64,000 nucleotides of DNA, from the NCBI GenBank assembly GCA_963995505.1, contig OZ023188.1:2666001-2730000 (forward strand), given 5' to 3'. The notes under the pieces were generated by a model. The model saw only the letters and a list, made by a program, of their open reading frames with translations, did not search any database and was not told the origin of the DNA. Made by a program: the position numbers and the translations under genes. Positions 61,283 through 64,000 of the stretch are shown here, piece after piece (within the stretch, counting starts at the first letter, position 1; the number at the start of each line of letters is the position of its first letter). Origin of the DNA: Hypericum androsaemum. Its lineage: Eukaryota > Streptophyta > Magnoliopsida > Malpighiales > Hypericaceae.

Positions 61283-62125
61283 TGAGGCAGATCTTAACGA
61301 ATACTAGGTATATTTGAATTTACTTTTTTTGTTATTGTTGAAAATATATGATATACGAATATTCAATAAACCTACTCATCTAAATTTTGATCGACCATAA
61401 TATTTGAAAGTTGACAAAACTTGACTCATCTAAATTCAAATCGAATGATCTTTGAAAATTACAAAATTCTCTCAATAAAAGTTAACCTACTCGCGTGGAG
61501 TTGCTTGTTCCCAAGCATCGCGTGGCTTATCGATTTTTTAGATTCTAGTATTCTCCACTCCATAGTCCACTTCCCTTCATCAACTAGACATCAACTTATT
61601 ATAACCAAAAAAAAAAGACATCAACTTTACCCAAAAAAACTTATTTTTTATACATTAACTACTAAAAAGCTACGCTAAATGTGGAATGTTCAGTGCAATA
61701 TATCAATACGCCTAAAAAACTTGTTAAATAAAAACATAGAAGATTGTCCAAAAATAACGCAACATATACTTGCCTGTAAGCGAGAGAAGATGTATTTTTA
61801 AGTAAATAACATGTTAGGATCATAAACGTCTTATTCGCAATATTTAGGAAATAACATGTTTTTTTTTGTGGTACTTGGGAAATAACATGTTAGGGCATCT
61901 TAAGAGTCAATATTTAGTAAATAAAGATCCCAACTAATGACTTTTGTTTCTTCTAAATAATCAGGTATTTAGATATTATTGACACTACTAATTTAATTCG
62001 AACCAAATTAGCAATAGCGAAAAACTCTCAACGTTGGTTTATCGATAACTGCGAAACAAAAGCAACCGATGATAGTACGCGTTGCAATAGTTTTCAAGAG
62101 TGATTCCGTGCAAGCAACTCGCAGT
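61283..62125. other. 3' flank of the glycosyltransferase; no gene seen
   Basis: AT-rich. It includes a local repeat of 'aaataacatgtta' near 61806-61890. Confidence 0.5.
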
Positions 62126-64000
62126 CTATTCCTTAAGCTGCACTTCACAGCAGAGAGCCTCCTTAATGAACCTGTCGAAGTTTTTGTAAGAAAGCCCTCC
62201 AACATCAGTAGCTTCTTCTGCCTTGTTCTTCCATTCCACGGCATTCTGCCTCATTGTCCTTCCTTGATCTCCCTGCATCATCTCCTTAACCGCGGATTCG
62301 ATTTCCTCCCTCTGCACTTCATTTCCGACCTCCAATCCCATCCCCCACTTGGTGCACGCGTACCGCCTGTTCGTGTGCTGATCCGCGAAGTAAGGCCAGC
62401 AGATGACCGGCACCCCGCAGGATACCGCTTCGAGCATCGAGTTCCAACCGCAATGTGTCAGGAAAGCGCCGACCGCTGGATGCGAGAGGACTCGTTCTTG
62501 TCGACACCAACTTGCCACGAACCCTCTGTTCTTTGTCTCCTCGATGAAGTCTCGAGGCAAGGCCGCGGAGTCTCCCATCACCACATCTGATCTGATGATC
62601 CACAGAAAAGGTTACTTGCTGCTGGCAAGCCCCCTGGCGAATTCCTGCAAGTTCTTCTCCGAAACCATAGCCAGACTTCCGTAGTTTATATATATAACCG
62701 AGCTCGGATCTCTTTTGTGAAGCCATTCGACACAGGCCGAGTCTTCTTCCCACAGACTCGACCTGATCGACACGGACTTGCCGCGCCCTTCGAGCATGTG
62801 AATCGGACCGATGGTATAGATGCGCGACGACGGGAACTTGGTGGATGCAATGGCTTCGAGCACTTCGTGCTCGAACTCTTCGAATGAGTTGAACAAAATC
62901 GCGGAGGAGTTCAAGCAATTCTCTACCTCTGATCCTAAGAAATCAACCATCAGTTCATCGTTGGTGGTTCCGACAAAAGATGGGATGTCCTTTAACCTGA
63001 TGTTGCTCAGTCCAGGGATCCAATCAACTAGCTCATTGCCACTTCCATTTTCACTAAAAAAACTATCATCTGTATCAAAATTCTAAGGTTAAAATTTATA
63101 ATCTTGGAATAGCAGTCCCCTATCAGTAAAAGTAGAGCCAAGTAACAGTAGCACAAGAGAGGTTAAGTAGTTAGGGTTGGATCCATAATCCAACATTGAG
63201 CTTACATGTGAAATAAACTAATGGATTATTATTTTCCGTTGAATCTAGTTGAAAGTGAACTTGTAAAAGGTGAACTTTTTAATTTTAATGTATCTAACAG
63301 GGTGTGAATCGATTGTCCGGTTCTAGAATATGGGTGTCCGACTCTTATAGACTAATCGAAAAGGTGTCCGACTCTTATAGACTAATCGAAAAGGTACAAG
63401 CTGTAAATACAGTGGCAACATTAGATAATTTTTAATCCTATTATATTAGAATTGTAAATACATTAATTAAGGATTTATCGTAATGGTCTCCGGATTAAAC
63501 TTACTCTCACTACTTTTCTCATTGACCATAGAACAGAAAAAACTAATAAAATTTCGAGGACATAAAATTTTTAAAAGCCAATCCGACTTCCAAAACTAGA
63601 ATAATCTCTGTGAATTTAACTACGCTTCCATATTCTGTTTATCTTAATAATTTGCATGAGATTAAGCCAACAGTTATTACCTTTGTGAGGGGCGATACCT
63701 CTTCTTCGGAGTTCAGAGAAATGCAAGTACCCCATGAAGCTACAAGCCGAGGCAGTCCAGAACTGAACCTGTGGTATCCCTAGAAGCTTTCCCGCCCTTG
63801 CACCAAATCCCATTACCCCGTCCGAAACTATGCAAGTCGCGGGAGGCACCTCATCGTTCAACTTCTTCAGCAGCTCCACGAACGGAGCGAAGCAGTTCGT
63901 CCTCGTCGCGTCGCAGAGGGACGGGACGTCCTGGTTCGCATCGAACCCCGAGCAAGGCAACCCGTCCGGTATGGTCTCGAAGCGGAAATCCGGGAGTCCA
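62126..64000 (-). pseudogene. UGT85-like UDP-glycosyltransferase, 5'-partial, with premature stop
   Basis: Two exons on the minus strand: 64000-63681 (the true start lies beyond the window) and 63069-62126. The junction AAA-G|..|AT keeps the frame. Exon 1 reads [15 protein letters not shown], then [10 protein letters not shown] and [15 protein letters not shown], typical of the UGT85A group. Exon 2 has DWIPGLSNIRLKDIP, IYTIGP and VIYINYGSLAMVS. The plant PSPG nucleotide-sugar box follows, from W at SWCRQERVL through [14 protein letters not shown] to YFADQ. Before it, an in-frame TAA at 62612-62614 replaces the Gln of the conserved QPFLW block. Any protein would therefore lack the donor-binding half. 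Everything downstream is open to the normal stop at 62126, so the break looks recent. Relatives glycosylate small acceptors, including cyanohydrins and terpenoids. Confidence 0.9.
63333..63392. repeat. Perfect 30-bp tandem duplication in the glycosyltransferase intron
   Basis: Two identical copies of a unit beginning GGTGTCCGACTCTTATAG, at 63333-63362 and 63363-63392. Confidence 0.93.

Noticed and set aside
62319..62918. 199-residue ORF antisense-frame to the glycosyltransferase
   Set aside because: It is a shadow of the GC-rich UGT exon on the same strand in another frame. The UGT motifs are clear in the correct frame.

Overview
The window is nuclear DNA of a flowering plant, probably a dicot. 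It is AT-rich, its host genes have GT-AG introns, and their families are plant-specific (HD-Zip II, DUF4408/DUF761, UGT85-type glycosyltransferase, FBD/LRR F-box). The repeats are typical of plants too: Ty1/copia, Ty3/gypsy, plant L1 LINEs with a C-terminal RNase H, TRIM, SINE and many Mutator-like elements. I cannot name the species.

Layout. 1-2.7 kb: GATCGTCGCGGGC-type tandem repeats, an LTR-like block and a LINE reverse-transcriptase fragment. 3.6-5.1 kb: two Mutator-like elements. 5.4-6.8 kb: two small tandem arrays. 11.6-13.2 kb: a Pack-MULE carrying pieces of two host genes (ARIA-like ARM/BTB on +, GATL glycosyltransferase on -). 15.1-15.7 kb: a complete TRIM. 18.2-18.75 kb: a foldback MULE. 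19.3-20.9 kb: an intact four-exon HD-Zip II gene (HAT4/ATHB-2 type). 22.6-23.8 kb: an intact single-exon DUF4408/DUF761 gene on -. 25.2-29.0 kb: a decayed copia element. 29.6-30.4 kb: another MULE. 31.5-42 kb: a nested pile of a deleted Ty3 element, a LINE, a broken F-box/FBD gene and a copia element that itself holds a MULE. 42.5-50.0 kb: a young, nearly intact copia element. 52.2-58.5 kb: two convergent intact genes, a six-exon PTPMT1-like dual-specificity phosphatase (+) and a twelve-exon palmitoyl-protein thioesterase (-). 59.7 kb: a SINE with target duplication. 62.1-64.0 kb: a UGT85-like gene on -, broken by one stop codon and running off the right edge.

The intact host genes are unrelated housekeeping or developmental genes and do not form a pathway or cluster. 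The main structure is transposon biology. Six TIR elements were found. Five have perfect 9-bp target duplications in AT-rich targets and one an imperfect duplication, so the Mutator superfamily has been active here repeatedly. One element assembled a two-gene chimera and one carries a long polypurine tract. Insertion order can be read at 36-42 kb: copia into the F-box gene, then MULE into that copia. I saw no CRISPR, operon or other novel multigene system; the most unusual objects are the MULE cargoes.
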